Shown: positions 43,620-55,029 of the stretch, one piece after another
How the letters are laid out: every line of letters begins with the position of its first letter
Numbering within the stretch: position 1 is the stretch's first letter
DNA from: Anthonomus grandis grandis
Taxonomy: Eukaryota; Arthropoda; Insecta; Coleoptera; Curculionidae
Direction: 5' to 3'
Assembly: GCF_022605725.1 (NCBI RefSeq)
Contig: NC_065553.1
Coordinates: 9,920,001 to 9,984,000 of the forward strand
Length of the DNA stretch: 64,000 bases
Notes under the pieces: model-generated
Told to the model about the DNA's origin: nothing
Seen by the model: the letters and a program-made list of their open reading frames with translations, nothing else
Databases searched by the model: none
Translations under genes and position numbers: made by a program

Positions 43620-46600
43620 ATGAAGACTTTTAAAAACAGTCGAGGTGAATTTGATGAAAAATTTCTAAATAGCCTAATAAGCGATCCGGACAGTGGCGTT
43701 TTTGTCCAGGAATGTAAATATCACATAGCTTTACATCCAGCCCAGCTAAATGATGTGGGAAAATCTATTAAAGACGAATTAGGTAGAAAGACTGCTCGAT
43801 ACGATGAAACGTGAGTTATATGTAATATAGTTTCTAGAATTGTTATTGTTTTAAAATGTTTAGAAATTAGTGCCACAACTAAGGTGTGAACTTTTTTAAG
43901 GGTGTCAAATAACTCTGTAAGTAATAACAGTATACATTGTTAGCATTTAATATAATACATTTTTTGAAATGATGAAAATGTTTATTTTTAACACATGTCT
44001 TTACACTTTAATTGCTTATATATAACCAAATTTTTTTTACCAATAGGCCCAATAAACTTGAGGCAATTTGCACAATAAATTGATTTCGACATTTACTTTG
44101 GTTACTACAGTAGGAACTAAAGTTTTTAGGTATTTGGTGTCACTCATCCTATTTTATTTAATAAAATTGGAAAAACTTGACTAACAATTAACAGTATTAC
44201 CTAACTCAGGAAATAGTAAATACAGATAGACCTAATGCTTAATACAAAGAACCAACTAAAATAAAAAACTACAACTGCAATGCTCACTATATATTGACTC
44301 ACTAGATCACTACAGAGTTGAAAGAACATTTTCTTTAGTTCATTTCATCACCAAAGTTTAACATTTCATCCACTCCCTTAGAAATTGCAATACAAACTCG
44401 AATTATTGTTTCTAACTAGCCAGTAAATCTACAGCAAAAAAACTTCTTGACACAGTATTTTTAAGATAAAATTTTATTTAAGAACCTTATAGACAGTATC
44501 TGCGGGAGAAGATTATTACTTCAATTATTTTTATGATTTTTTGTCAAAGAAAATATTCAATTTATAAGAGGGCACCAACCTAACACTGGTATCAGGCACT
44601 AAATTCCTAGTTGTGGCACAATATACAACATTTTGCACTTACTCCGCTTTTTCTGTCAAAATAGATTCAATGGCATACTCCTGGGCTACCAAAATATTAA
44701 GCTACATTCTCAGTTGAGTAACATAGGCCTTGACAATCTGTACATCCATTTAGACATTGAAGCTAGATTTTTTGTATTTCGGCCCACAATAGGGATGATT
44801 TTAAAAGGTAATTCTTTAAACATCATTTTATAAATGTTTCATACTATTTCATAGAAGTACTACTCTCTAATTATGGTTTTAGGTAAAGTGACTAGAACTA
44901 CAAAAGACCATGTGGGATGTTTATTGTACAAAAAATTTAATATTTCCTTACCAAAATCCATAGTTTATGACGATGGTGATGATGACTGGCTGGGTCAACA
45001 TGCTAAAGTAGGCAATGAAGTTGAATTTAAGATCACTTATGTTGACCTCAGTGGAAGGCTGCCACATATCAGAGGAGATATACGGCACCTAGATCAAAAA
45101 CCTGAATGTTTAAAGATAAAAGGTGAGCTTTTTGATTCAGAAGTGCCAGCTGATAGTTCAGTGAATGCTGATAATGATATAACACCTGCTCCAGTAAATG
45201 GTCTAAAAAAGGCTAAAAGGAAGAAATCACAGTCAATTTCACATAATACTTTATTAGAAAATGTCAAAGATGAACTCTTTGAACTTGCAGTGCCAGCTCA
45301 AAATTCACTGAATGGTGATGATATTACAACACCCTCTTGCATAAATGATCTAAAAAAGGCTAAAAGAAAAAAATCACAATCAATATCAGAGGATACTTTG
45401 TTAGAAAGTGTAAAAGATGACTTTTTTGATGACAGTACAACACCCCTTTCAATAAATGGTCTAAAAAAGAGTAAAAGAAAGAAATCACACTCATTTTCAC
45501 ATGATAGTTTGTTAGACAATGTAAAATGTGAACTTTTTGAACTAGCAGTCCCAGCTGATAGTTCAGTGAGTTTTGATGACAATAAAACACTCTCTTCAAT
45601 AAATGGCCCAAAAAAGTCAAAAAGGAGGAAATCAGAGTCACTTTCACAGGATACTTTCTTAGACAATGTAAAGGATGAGCTTATTAAACCAGAGGGGCTT
45701 GCTGATGACAGTACGTTCACTTCAATAAATAGTCCAAAAAAGATTAAAAAGCACAGATTACAGTCAGTTGCACAGGATACTATCTTAGATGATGTTAAGG
45801 TTTTTGATTCAGTGCTGCCAGCTGATAGTTCGGTGAATTTTGATGACATTAAAACACTACCCACAATAAGTGTTCTAAAAAAAAATAAAAAGAAAAGATT
45901 AGAGTCACTTGCACAGGATATTATGTTAAATGATGTAAAAGATGAGCTTTTTGAACCAGCAGTTCTGGCTGATCAACCAGTTACTTTTGATGACTGTACA
46001 ACAATCACTCCAATAAATAGTGCAAAAATAAGTAAAAGGAAGAGATCACACTCATTTTCACAGGATACATTGTTAGACAATGTAAAAGATGAACATGACA
46101 GTAAAACACTCTCAAATCAATCTTCAATAAATGGTGCAAAGAAAGCTAAAAGAAGGAAATCACAGTCAGTTGCACAGGATACCTACATAGACAATGTAAA
46201 AGAGCTTTTTACATCAGCAGTGCCGGCGGATTTTGATGACAGTGCAACAAACACTTCCGTAAATAGCCTGAAAAAGATTAAAAAGAAGAGATTACAATCA
46301 GTGGCACAGGATCCTATGTTAAACGATGCAAAAGATGAGTTGGTTGAACCAGTAGTGCCAGCTGATAGTTCAGTGACTTTTGATGACTGTACCAAAATGT
46401 CTTTATTAAACGGTGCAAAAACAACTAAAAGAAAGAGATCTCACTCAGTTTCACAGGATCCTTTTTTAGACAATGTAAAAGTTGATACATCAGTGCCGGC
46501 TGATAGTCCAAAAAAGTCTAAAAGGAAGAGATCACAGTCAGTTTCACAAGATACCTTTTTAGGCAATATAAAAGTTGAGCCTGTTGAATCTGATAATTTA

Positions 46601-47050
46601 GTGAATTTTGATGACCGTACAACACTTCCTACAATAAATGCTCTTAAAAAGAATAAAAAGAAGAGATTACAGTCAGTTACACAGGATTCTATGTTAAACG
46701 ATGTAAAAGAAGAGCTTGTGGAACCAGCAGTGTCAGCTGATAATTCAGTGTCATCCCCTTCAATGAATAGTCCAAAAAAGACTAAAGGGAAAAAATCACA
46801 ATCAGCTTCACAGGACATTTTGTTAGATAAGGTAAAAATTGAGCCTGTTGAGGATTTTGATGAGAGTTCAATAAATGGTTTAAAAAAGGCTAAGAGAATC
46901 AAATCGCACTCAGTTTCACAAGATACATTCTTAGACAATGTAAAATTGGAGACTGATTTAGGCAATATAAAGTTAGAACAAGATAGTGATCTAGAGAAAC
47001 ATCAAAAGAAAAAAATAAAGAAAAAACTTATTTTAACTTCTAATTTATAG
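43620..47050 (+). CDS. POLR1F: RNA polymerase I subunit RPA43 (POLR1F) with a very long repeat tail
   Basis: Exons 43620-43810, 44665-44807 and 44883-47050 join in phase (GAAAC|gtgagt, aaatag|ATTC, AAAAG|gtaatt, ttttag|GTAAAG) to 833 residues. RPA43 is the Pol I stalk subunit that, with its partner, binds initiation factor Rrn3/TIF-IA in the nucleolus. Exon 1 has the N-terminal domain (YHIALHPAQLNDVGKSIKDE). Exon 2 has FNGILLGYQNIKL and YIHLDIEARFFVFRP. The OB fold follows: GKVTRTTKDHVGCLLYKKFN to DLSGRLPHIRGDI. From about residue 219 the protein is 14 copies of a Lys/Ser-rich unit. Typical family members are ~330-350 residues with a short Lys-rich tail, so this one is more than twice as long. 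The tail is intact over ~1.8 kb, implying it is translated. Confidence 0.93.
45203..46965 (+). repeat. 14-unit coding tandem repeat in the RPA43 tail
   Basis: Each unit has a core such as LKKAKRKKSQSISxDTLLxN then VKDE, followed by a variable acidic spacer (often AVPADSSVxFDD and SINGxKK). Nine of the 14 cores end in a hydrophobic-Lys-x-Glu motif, plus three more such motifs outside the cores. Units 6, 9 and 12 share the variant KKKRLxS and MLND, and units 7 and 10 share KRKRSHS, so the 3' part has a three-unit higher-order period. Spacer length varies from ~12 to ~35 residues. Confidence 0.9.
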
Positions 47051-47134
47051 TTCCTGCTTCCTAGTTTTATTTACAGTTCTGTCCAGTGAATGTTTTTATT
47101 CATGAATATTAAATATTGCTATAATTTTTCTAAG

Positions 47135-47140
47135 AATAAA
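47135..47140 (+). promoter_or_regulatory. RPA43 polyadenylation signal AATAAA
   Basis: AATAAA 85 bases after the stop codon. Confidence 0.55.
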
Positions 47141-47144
47141 TTCT

Positions 47145-47960
47145 ATATGTATATAAAAGAGACCCACCCACATAGTATCCAAGAGTATGTACAAATATTA
47201 ATTTTTTGTTATCTCATATTGTTGAAAATTTTATAATTTTTTGGAATGATGAATTTTCTCTTTAATATATTTCCAAACTCAATTTTACATTAAGGTTAGT
47301 ATAATACATACATATACATACATTATACATACATAAGTATAGTTAAATATATTATTTACAACCAACATTTCTTATGTAGTTTAATTAAAAGTTGGCTTCT
47401 TTATTTGTAGTAAAAGATAATTTGTTAAGAAAATTGTGTTTTATTGTTTAAGAAAATTACATAATAAAAATCATTTTACTAGCAAACATGTAGTAACTCT
47501 TGTATCTGATGTATCTTTGTGATATCTGACTGAGATGAGGATATAGTACTAAAAAAATTACTATATTGGAAAGGGGTGAAATAGCCAAGATCTGACCCCC
47601 CAGTTTCTGCATCACTGAAGACTTTTTCATATAGATTCAATCATTCTGAAAAAAAATCAATCTGCTAGGTATATGAGCTCAAATAAGATAGATGGTTATG
47701 GACATTTGTTAAGATGTAACAAGAAAATAAGCTCAAATTTTTGAAAAACTAAATTTTTTTTTTATTATCAGCAAAATTATCTAGGACAAGGAAACCTATT
47801 TAAATTTGTAAATAAAACTTAAAAATAAGATATGTACACGTTTGTATTAATACCATATTAACACAACTTTCCTCCTGTTCATTTCTTGTGGGAGAACTAT
47901 TTTCTCATAAGATAATCCTACTTTTTGATAGTAAATTTTCCAATTTCAAAAGAAAAATCG
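47145..47960. other. RPA43 3' flank, no gene seen
   Basis: AT-rich with a tacata microsatellite near 47310-47340. Confidence 0.4.
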
Positions 47961-47964
47961 AAAA

Positions 47965-48345
47965 TAAAGATTTTTAAAACAGACCCGGTAAATTTTATAA
48001 AAACTATCTAAATTCAGCCATACGCGATCCAGAGAGTGATACTTTTGTCCAACGCAATAGCCAATGATATACTGGAAAATCTATTGAAGTTGAATTGGGT
48101 AGAAAAACCACCTGATACGATGAGACGTAGGTATAGGTAGTTATAAGTATTGGTTTTTAGAATTAATATTGTTTTAAAATGGGTAGACGATACAAAATTT
48201 TACACCTACTGCAGTCTTTCGGTTAAAATAGATTCAATGCCTTTGTTATCGAATAGATACCAAAATATTAGGTATATTCTTTTCAAATGGACAAGATACT
48301 TGATAAACTATACATTTAAAGCTAGTTTTTTGGTAGTACGTAATA
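47965..48345 (+). pseudogene. Decayed partial duplicate of RPA43 exons 1-2
   Basis: 47965-48130 aligns with exon 1 of RPA43: the start ATG has become ATA, and RDPESDTFVQ then GKSIEVELGRKT and YDET are still readable across frameshifts. 48215-48340 aligns with the exon 2 acceptor region and exon 2 (cggttaaaatagattcaatg; taccaaaatattaggtatat). The intervening intron has shrunk to ~90 bp from 854. No copy of the OB domain or repeat tail was seen. It arose by local segmental duplication, since intron borders are kept, and it lies downstream in the same orientation. Confidence 0.75.
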
Positions 48346-48499
48346 ATAATATACACCCGAGTGTCGTAAATACTAATAGAATTGGTAAGTACCTTGAAAA
48401 AGGTGGAAAAACATCTCTAATAATATTTTTACGTTAACTCAGAAGAAATCTATAGGACTAAGTTAAGAGTTAACTTTCACTGCTTAACTGCCTTGATAG

Positions 48500-49090
48500 T
48501 TTTTTTAGGAGAAGTTTACAGTGCAAAAGTAAGTAATTTTATGTCTTAACACCTTAATGTTATTTCTGTTGTCCCACAGGGATCACATACTGTGCCCCCG
48601 TTTTATTTGTTTATTAATTATTTGATGGACACAGTAATTTATTCTCCTTTTTGTATGTTTGCAGATTACTTCGAACTTTATAAGAACATTATGTGTGAAG
48701 ATCTGTTTTGCAACTTTGAAATTTTGCATGTATAAAGCAAAAATTGAGCTAGCATCCAATTAATAATGGAGGCTTACAGTATGTCGTGTGATAGATGTTG
48801 AATGATTTTCTGAGCATAAATGAAAGATTAGCATAAAAACAGTTTAAATGTTTTGGGATTTGTTATTCGAAATCCTAATGGATTTTTCATTGATTCTACT
48901 AGGGTATTATTTACCTTCTTTCAAGGCGTTTAAACTAAATATAGAGTGCAAAAACTACAATAAGTCAGGTTATATACAAATAGGTTTCATTTTTCCTAGA
49001 GATGACACTTCTATAAAATACGTCTTTTTTATATCCCTTATAACAAAACAAATTATGGGCTATACTCGCAAAATGATAAATATCTGAAAG
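48500..49090 (+). pseudogene. Non-LTR RT remnant
   Basis: Plus strand: VISVVPQGSHTVPPFYLFIN corresponds to the VPQGSxLGPLLF box, then CMFADYFELYKNI is a damaged F-A-D-D box (second Asp to Tyr). Later NKSGYIQIGFIFPR fits the block after the palm. Several stops. Confidence 0.55.
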
Positions 49091-49099
49091 CAGTCAACC

Positions 49100-50140
49100 T
49101 GAATATTGATACAATGTCTAGGTTTAAAAGGTTTTAAATAATTTATTTCTATAAACCTAAAAACATGTATATTTTGATGTTTCTTGACCTTTTACTTGTA
49201 AGTTGTATTACATTTACTTGTTTCCCATATACTATTTGTGGTAACCTTTAATGTGTTCCTATTTCATTAAAGTTTACCACAAAGGAAGACAAGCGCTAGT
49301 CACAAATCAGTGATTCATTTAGTTTTGTAATTTTCTATGTGAAAGGAGGACATTTAGGAAAAAAATGATGGTGAGCAACACTACCTGAAACAAATAAGAT
49401 AATAGATGAGCTTTTGAGCAAACATTAGAAAGCACAAAGTTCTATGATAAAATATGAACTATTTACTGCATGAATTACAAGTTAAGCAAATTTGGCGATG
49501 GTACATTCTAGTTATTTCAAAGCAGCAAAATTGACAAAACTATCCTACTTAAATAAAACAAAATTATATGTGTTTGATATTTAATGCAATTTATATTCAG
49601 AACATTTAACAATAATATTTAAGATTTATGTTCAGAAGAAAAGTTATTGATCTAATTATTTCAGAGGTTTTGAAAATTGTAGTGAATGCAATAGATACAT
49701 AAATCAACAAGACAAGATACATATATAATTATTCTATTTTAGCCATCTAACTGGTAGGTATATGCCAATCAATTAGGGTTGCCACATTAGTGTATCAAGA
49801 GTCAAGACTTTTGTCAATCTTTGGTATTACCAACCAAACAAAAATAACTAGAGATATTCAATTAATTATTCTTTTTATTGGAAATATTAATATATTTAGG
49901 CATGAATTAAAATCTGTCCAAATTTATTTCTATGCTCTTGACCAATGCTGATAAAAATTTTATATCTTTGAATTGAATCTAACCTAAGATATTAAATCTT
50001 ATGCAATGTCACTCACCATATTGAATTTGAGCTGATTGACTATCAGACTTTGTATGGAAATTTCTCTCCTCTATATGGAAAAATTATTAAGTTAATATTT
50101 AAATGTTTTATTGCCTCTTTGGTAGTCATTCCATGGACAC
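49100..50140. other. Intergenic, no gene seen; stem-loop at 49235-49283
   Basis: The arms tttgtggtaacctttaatg and the complement pair over ~19-21 bp with one mismatch and an 11-base loop. At ~50146-50155 a ggacaccctg followed by TA looks like an isolated right end of a CAGGGTGT-type mariner. Confidence 0.5.
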
Positions 50141-50324
50141 CCTGTATACACATTTATTGTTTGCATTAGTTTTCTGTGCCATACATGAGAATCAAAAGGA
50201 CAAACAAAATCTTAAAATATGATTGAATTAAAACTAATTTAATTATACATTATATCCAAGCAAATATAGTCTATAACGAAACTTTATAAATAAGTATTAC
50301 ACAATATAATCGTTAAATACATTA

Positions 50325-50858
50325 TTAATCTTCTCCTGCAGGCATTGCATCCTCTAACCTTCTTATAAACTTAACCCGGATTTCAGTATTTTGATCTCCC
50401 TTTAACTGATCTTGAACTATCCAACTCTGTACATCAAGTTGGACCATTTCCAAAGCACCTCTAATTGCTCCACAAATAATGTTGCAATATTTTAATGATT
50501 TTAAATCTTCAGGGAGTTCCACTAATTCGGTAAGGGGATTTGAGTCTAAAATGAATGAAAACTCATCTCCTGCGGGGCTCCAGTTTACCACATTTGGTTG
50601 TACTCCTAAATAGAGTCGAAAGGCTGTTTGGATTTTATCGGCAGTATCCTTCAGGTCCAAGCAACGACCAGTTCCCGTTTTGGAAAGAAAGTCTTCTATG
50701 AGGCGGATACCCATATTGTATCCGATTCTGTCCAACTGTTTGCTTACATCGTCTGGATTATCCAAGTCTTTTACCATTTGGGCTACGAGGGTTCCATATG
50801 TAAGGGTGACGAGCTCTGAATTCACCTTTTTCGTATCGAATCTTGTTGAACGGGACAT
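50325..50858 (-). CDS. TRAPPC3: TRAPP complex subunit 3 (TRAPPC3/Bet3)
   Basis: Intact single-exon frame of 177 residues from ATG 50858 (MSRSTRFDTKKVNSELVTLT), close to the usual ~180. Bet3 is the central subunit of the TRAPP vesicle-tethering complexes at the ER-Golgi interface and helps form the Rab1 exchange site. Landmarks: LDRIGYNMGIRLIEDFL, then GRCLDLKDTADKI with Cys66 at the conserved acylation site, NWSPAGDEFSFILDSNPLTE, GAIRGALEMVQLDV, and the C-terminal EIRVKFIRRLEDAMPAGED. No sign of decay. The gene is bracketed by two outward-lying CAGGGTGT-type transposon ends (50146-50155 and 51042), ~170 bp on each side of the frame. Confidence 0.97.
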   Translation of the reverse strand: MSRSTRFDTKKVNSELVTLTYGTLVAQMVKDLDNPDDVSKQLDRIGYNMGIRLIEDFLSKTGTGRCLDLKDTADKIQTAFRLYLGVQPNVVNWSPAGDEFSFILDSNPLTELVELPEDLKSLKYCNIICGAIRGALEMVQLDVQSWIVQDQLKGDQNTEIRVKFIRRLEDAMPAGED

Positions 50859-51042
50859 TTTCGAAATTATTTGTTATTATTTTCCATAAAATAAACAGCT
50901 TTGACAGGAAGAAAACAAAGTTGGGTTATGTTAGCATCTATTGATATTTTTTTAAATTACCTGACAGTGTCACTAAAGGCTGTTTTACATGATCTCGGCT
51001 ATTAGCGTTTATTGGTCGTATAATATGTATATACATACATAC

Positions 51043-51770
51043 AGGGTGTCTAACTTATAGGATCTCCGTTGGTTTTTATGCGGTTTGATCGATATTAGGT
51101 TTATAATAAGTCTTTAAAGATAGAGATTTCTTTAGTAAGGCTAAGATAGGATCGATAAGTTCAATGTATGTTGTTAATAAAATATAATTTAGTTACCTGT
51201 ATTACTATTTAAATTTTCATTGACAATTAAAAATTACGGAAGGAAAGAAAAATTACAAGGATCTTGGTACCTCTTTCAATCTGCATTACATAGCCCTAAA
51301 GTTACTGTTTGAACAATTTCTTATCCACAGGCATAATAGGCTCATACTTTTTTAAAGATAACAGTAGACAAACAGTAACGGTCAAGTCATGCCGCAACGA
51401 TCCATGATTTTTTTGGCCCTTCCCTCCAAACCTTTTTATGGCTTTAATGAGCAGTGGTTTCAGTAAGATACGCAATGAGCCATACATCAAATACCGCAAT
51501 TGAATCTGTAAGAGCACTGTTCCCAAATAAACTGATATCAAAAAGAGGCGATATTAACTGGTACCCAAGAAGTCCTGAGTTTGCACCAACCGATTTTTTT
51601 TTGTGGCGACAATACTCCAATAAATTTGATTCGGCTTAAAAATCGTATTCAGCAAGAAATTGAAGTCATTACTCCTGAATAATGCAAAAGTGTAATGGAA
51701 AATCTAAGGCACTCTTTCAAGCATGCCAGCGGCGAAATGGATGATGTTATTTTCCACACATGAATTTCCA
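51043..51770 (+). mobile_element. Decayed mariner-type element with transposase remnant
   Basis: A TA-CAGGGTGTCTAACTTATAGG end lies at 51041-51062. About 250 bp on, transposase fragments appear on the plus strand in shifting frames: GIIGSYFFKDNSRQTVTV, then AMSHTSNTAIESVRALFPNK and GDINWYPRSPEFAPTDFFLW (third acidic position now Glu), and finally CKSVMENLRHSFKHASGEMD and DVIFHT. This is the same QQDGA/WPPRSPDL group as the 23-25 kb element but another family. No right end found. Confidence 0.7.
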
Positions 51771-51774
51771 CTAA

Positions 51775-53550
51775 ACGTACTTTATATGTTTTAAATGAAG
51801 TTTGTTTATAAATTTAACGATTGCTTAGCAAAATTGAAAGAAAAGTTCAAAAGTCTCTGAGACACCTGGTACTAATTATATTGTTAATAGTCAAACCTTC
51901 AATTACATTAAGCTACAAAATTCCCGTTCAAACCACAATAAGCTCTATTCGTGAATTTTGCGATCTTTGTACCATAATTAAGTTTACAGCACTGCAAATA
52001 AAGAATGGGCTCAAGTACAATAAACATCATATTTGACGTGGAAATTACCGCGATTCTTATATGAGGCTTACTCACATATTACAACAACTATTCTCAGAAT
52101 AAATTACTGATAAATATTCAAAAAAAAGTCGTCGTTAATTATAAGTAAACAAAACAGCGCGAGAATTCTGTTGTTTTCTTTTTTAAGTTCGTTTAAATAT
52201 CAAACAATAAAGATGATATACAGAGTGAAGGGAAAGCCAAGATATTTATTCCCTGGAAGAATTATAAGCAATAACTAAATATGCGGATAAATTTTAATAG
52301 ATTAGCCAAAAAGACGTCATATATTTCTATCTTAAGTCCTGCATATGTTTACTTGATTTGACTACTATTAATGAAAATGGTTATCTGTTAAATTCTAATT
52401 TTTTTTTTCGAAAGTTTAGTAGATGTACTAAAAAAGGCCGATTTTACTGTAATGGATCGATATTCAAAAACTAATTGATCAAATTGAAAAATATGCTCTA
52501 GAAACTCGATATTTGCGTAAAAAAAGGTGATATATGTATGTTTGGTTCAAAAGTCGTAAATGAAGTGATAATTAATTTTAATTTCCAGAATAAACGTTAT
52601 AGCGTTTTAAAATAATTTGGTGATTGAGCAAACTCAAAATATATAGATAAAAACTATTTACATGTTTTTAAAATGAATAGTGGTTTCCTTAAAACCTCTT
52701 ACTAGGTTTTTAGTCCTATATTTTGAAGAAGGTCCGGATAAAGTTCTCGTCCGGCTATATCTCAATATGCATTTATTGTAACGTTTTGTGAAAAAAATAT
52801 TTGGTATAAAGCTGAGTAAAGATTTGATATTATTTTTAAATACTTATTATTATGCTCATATAAGTTATAAAAGAAATACTGTTAACGGTTTATTTTGCTT
52901 TGAGATACTAAAAAATTTTTCACAGAAGCTAATCTACTTGGAATCAATGACAAATCAGCTTATAGGTATTTAAAACATGTATATACATTTATTGAACTGA
53001 TTTTCTTGGTAATAAAATGTCATTTAAAAGTGGTGAAATTATTAATTATTATGAATTTACAAATAAAATTATTACGACCAGTAGTCATAGCATCATTGGA
53101 AAAACACCGGGAAGACCATCAAAAATAACCCATGTTTACTGTTTTGAGTGTGAAAAAAAAAACTCGGAGTCGGACTAGTCTATTTATTATATATATATTT
53201 TGTAATTTAATTTATGATCTTTTTTGGAATAAGCGTTTTGAATTAGAATCTTAAAAGTCAACATTCAAACCTAGAACCTTGACATTATTAGTAAAAGCAA
53301 TCCTATTATTCCTAATCTCAATAAATGTATTATTTACCACGATAACCCGATGATTTTTACCAATAACAAGTAATATTTTAGGTTTATTGACATTAATACT
53401 GAAATTATGCTTTTTGCAAAACTGCTAAAGAATCTTAAAAACCTTAATTGTTTAAACCTTAGTTGTCAGATGTCTGTTGTAGATCATCGGAATGAAAAAA
53501 TAAACTGAGAACCTTAACCATACTAGTACACCTCAAAACTACCTACTGCA
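51775..53550. other. Intergenic, no gene seen
   Basis: AT-rich. Small open frames have no protein-like features. Confidence 0.4.
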
Positions 53551-53552
53551 AG

Positions 53553-53665
53553 GGGATCATCCATAAATTATGTGACGCTGACACTTTTCGTCAAAACATA
53601 CCTCATCTTCCTCACCCTTGTGACACAGAGGAAAGTCCTCTCCAACCCTTAGTATCACTCTCCGT
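53553..53665. repeat. Candidate dispersed repeat
   Basis: The text gggatcatccataaattatg followed by tgacgctgacacttttcgtc and a C-rich stretch resembles a sequence that recurs in many insect genomes, usually as ...attacgtcacg. Within this window it occurs once. The match is from memory. Confidence 0.3.
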
Positions 53666-53759
53666 TTTTTAATGATCACCTGCTCAACGGTATGATTTCT
53701 GAATGTCATAAAATTATGACAAAACCCAAATAGGACTCAAAATCAAAGTTTTCGAAATT

Positions 53760-54330
53760 GAATTGCGTTTTTTGAATGGCTGGCATTGTGCCTTGCTAGT
53801 GTTTTTGCGGTACTGCGGAGCTTTTTATGATCTGCTATCTGTCGTGGTCTGCACAGAGTTTCTGATCTCCAAGGACGAGATACGGAGACAAGGAAGGTCT
53901 CGGGTTAGGATATTGCAAAGAATGATTTTAGAAGGAGGACTGAGGAATTATGAAGTTTGTTGAACTTGATGTGCGTGCGTTCCATAAACGTTGTTTGTGT
54001 TATTTTCTGAAATATCCCAATCATCTCTGGGGTACTTTGGAGAGCTTGTTTTTCGGGCATCCTAAGCAGTTTGTAGTATGGTTTTTTCCACAGTTGTAAC
54101 ATTTTGGGAAGAACTGGATAGATTTGGAACATTCAGAGTGCAAATGTTCAGTTTGATCAGATTTGTGACATCTGAGGACTGCGAAGCAGTCTTACAAGGA
54201 GTGACTCCACTGGTGGTAATTATGTCATTGTTTTTTGCCATTATCAGGATTTGGTGTGCTCGGCTGACACTGTATATTGTTAAGAACTTTGGGATTGTAA
54301 ATATTTTACTTAGATGTTGAGTAATAACAC
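53760..54330 (-). pseudogene. Non-LTR ORF1 (gag-like) zinc-knuckle remnant
   Basis: On the minus strand CFAVLRCHKSDQTEHLHSEC is followed by KCYNCGKNHTTNCLGCPKNK, the C-x2-C-x4-H-x4-C knuckle and G-C-P end typical of Jockey-clade ORF1 proteins. Frameshifts and stops follow toward 53760. No RT is attached. Confidence 0.6.
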
Positions 54331-54978
54331 TTATAAGGAAATGATTTTCATGCCTCCAGTAGTAGCTATTGGTTTTAAGTCGGGAAACTTTTTTCAGATT
54401 GTAACTCAGCGTTAGAAGCTCTTAAATATGCTTGTTCCGGCCTTAGATTACAATATTTAGTTTCCTACTGTCAGGAAAGAATTAGTATATGGAACTCGAG
54501 GCTCTGTTCCTTGAAATACTTCGTTAAAGCGCGATGATTTTTGGGGTCAGGGACATGGAAAGGAAAGGTTTTTGGACTTCTGATAATTTAATGTTTCTTG
54601 GGATGGATTTATTTTTTTTTTGTTTTTTAGCATGACAGATAAAATTTTATAGGTGTGTTTTCAGCAACCAAAGGACTAAGTACATAATTTTCAGACATGT
54701 ATAAGGGTTTTTTTTGGTCGTTTATCTGATTTGATTTATTAAGGGATGAGAATTCTGGTTTTTAGAAAACGATTCTTTGATTTTATTGTAGAGAGCAAAT
54801 TATCCACGTTTAACGGAGGCATTTAAAACCTTAAAGTTTTTATTATCGGTTTTCAGATATTCGAATTAGCTTTGGAGGTTTGTATTTCTAAATGTAAAAT
54901 TTTTGAGAGTCTTGGCAAATTATTTGATAGCGTCTTGAGCTTCCTTTAAGCGTGTTTCGAAGGACGTTGGAAAGTCTG

Positions 54979-55026
54979 GAAAGTGACAAAAATCCCTCAA
55001 CCTCTTGAGGAATTTTTGTCACTTTC
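54979..55026. repeat. Compact hairpin, 22-bp arms, 4-base loop
   Basis: gaaagtgacaaaaatccctc plus aa (54979-55000) faces its complement at 55005-55026 with a single C/T difference, which becomes a G-U pair in RNA on one strand. The loop is cctc. Confidence 0.85.
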
Positions 55027-55029
55027 ACT

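Noticed and set aside
45298..45864. Long minus-strand open frame opposite RPA43 (also 45360-45647, 46183-46395, 46441-46965)
   Set aside because: These mirror the coding repeat in another frame; they are Ser/Phe-rich shadows with no own start context.
53763..54320. Plus-strand open frames 53763-53963 and 54078-54320
   Set aside because: The readable protein (zinc knuckle) is on the opposite strand; these are shadows.
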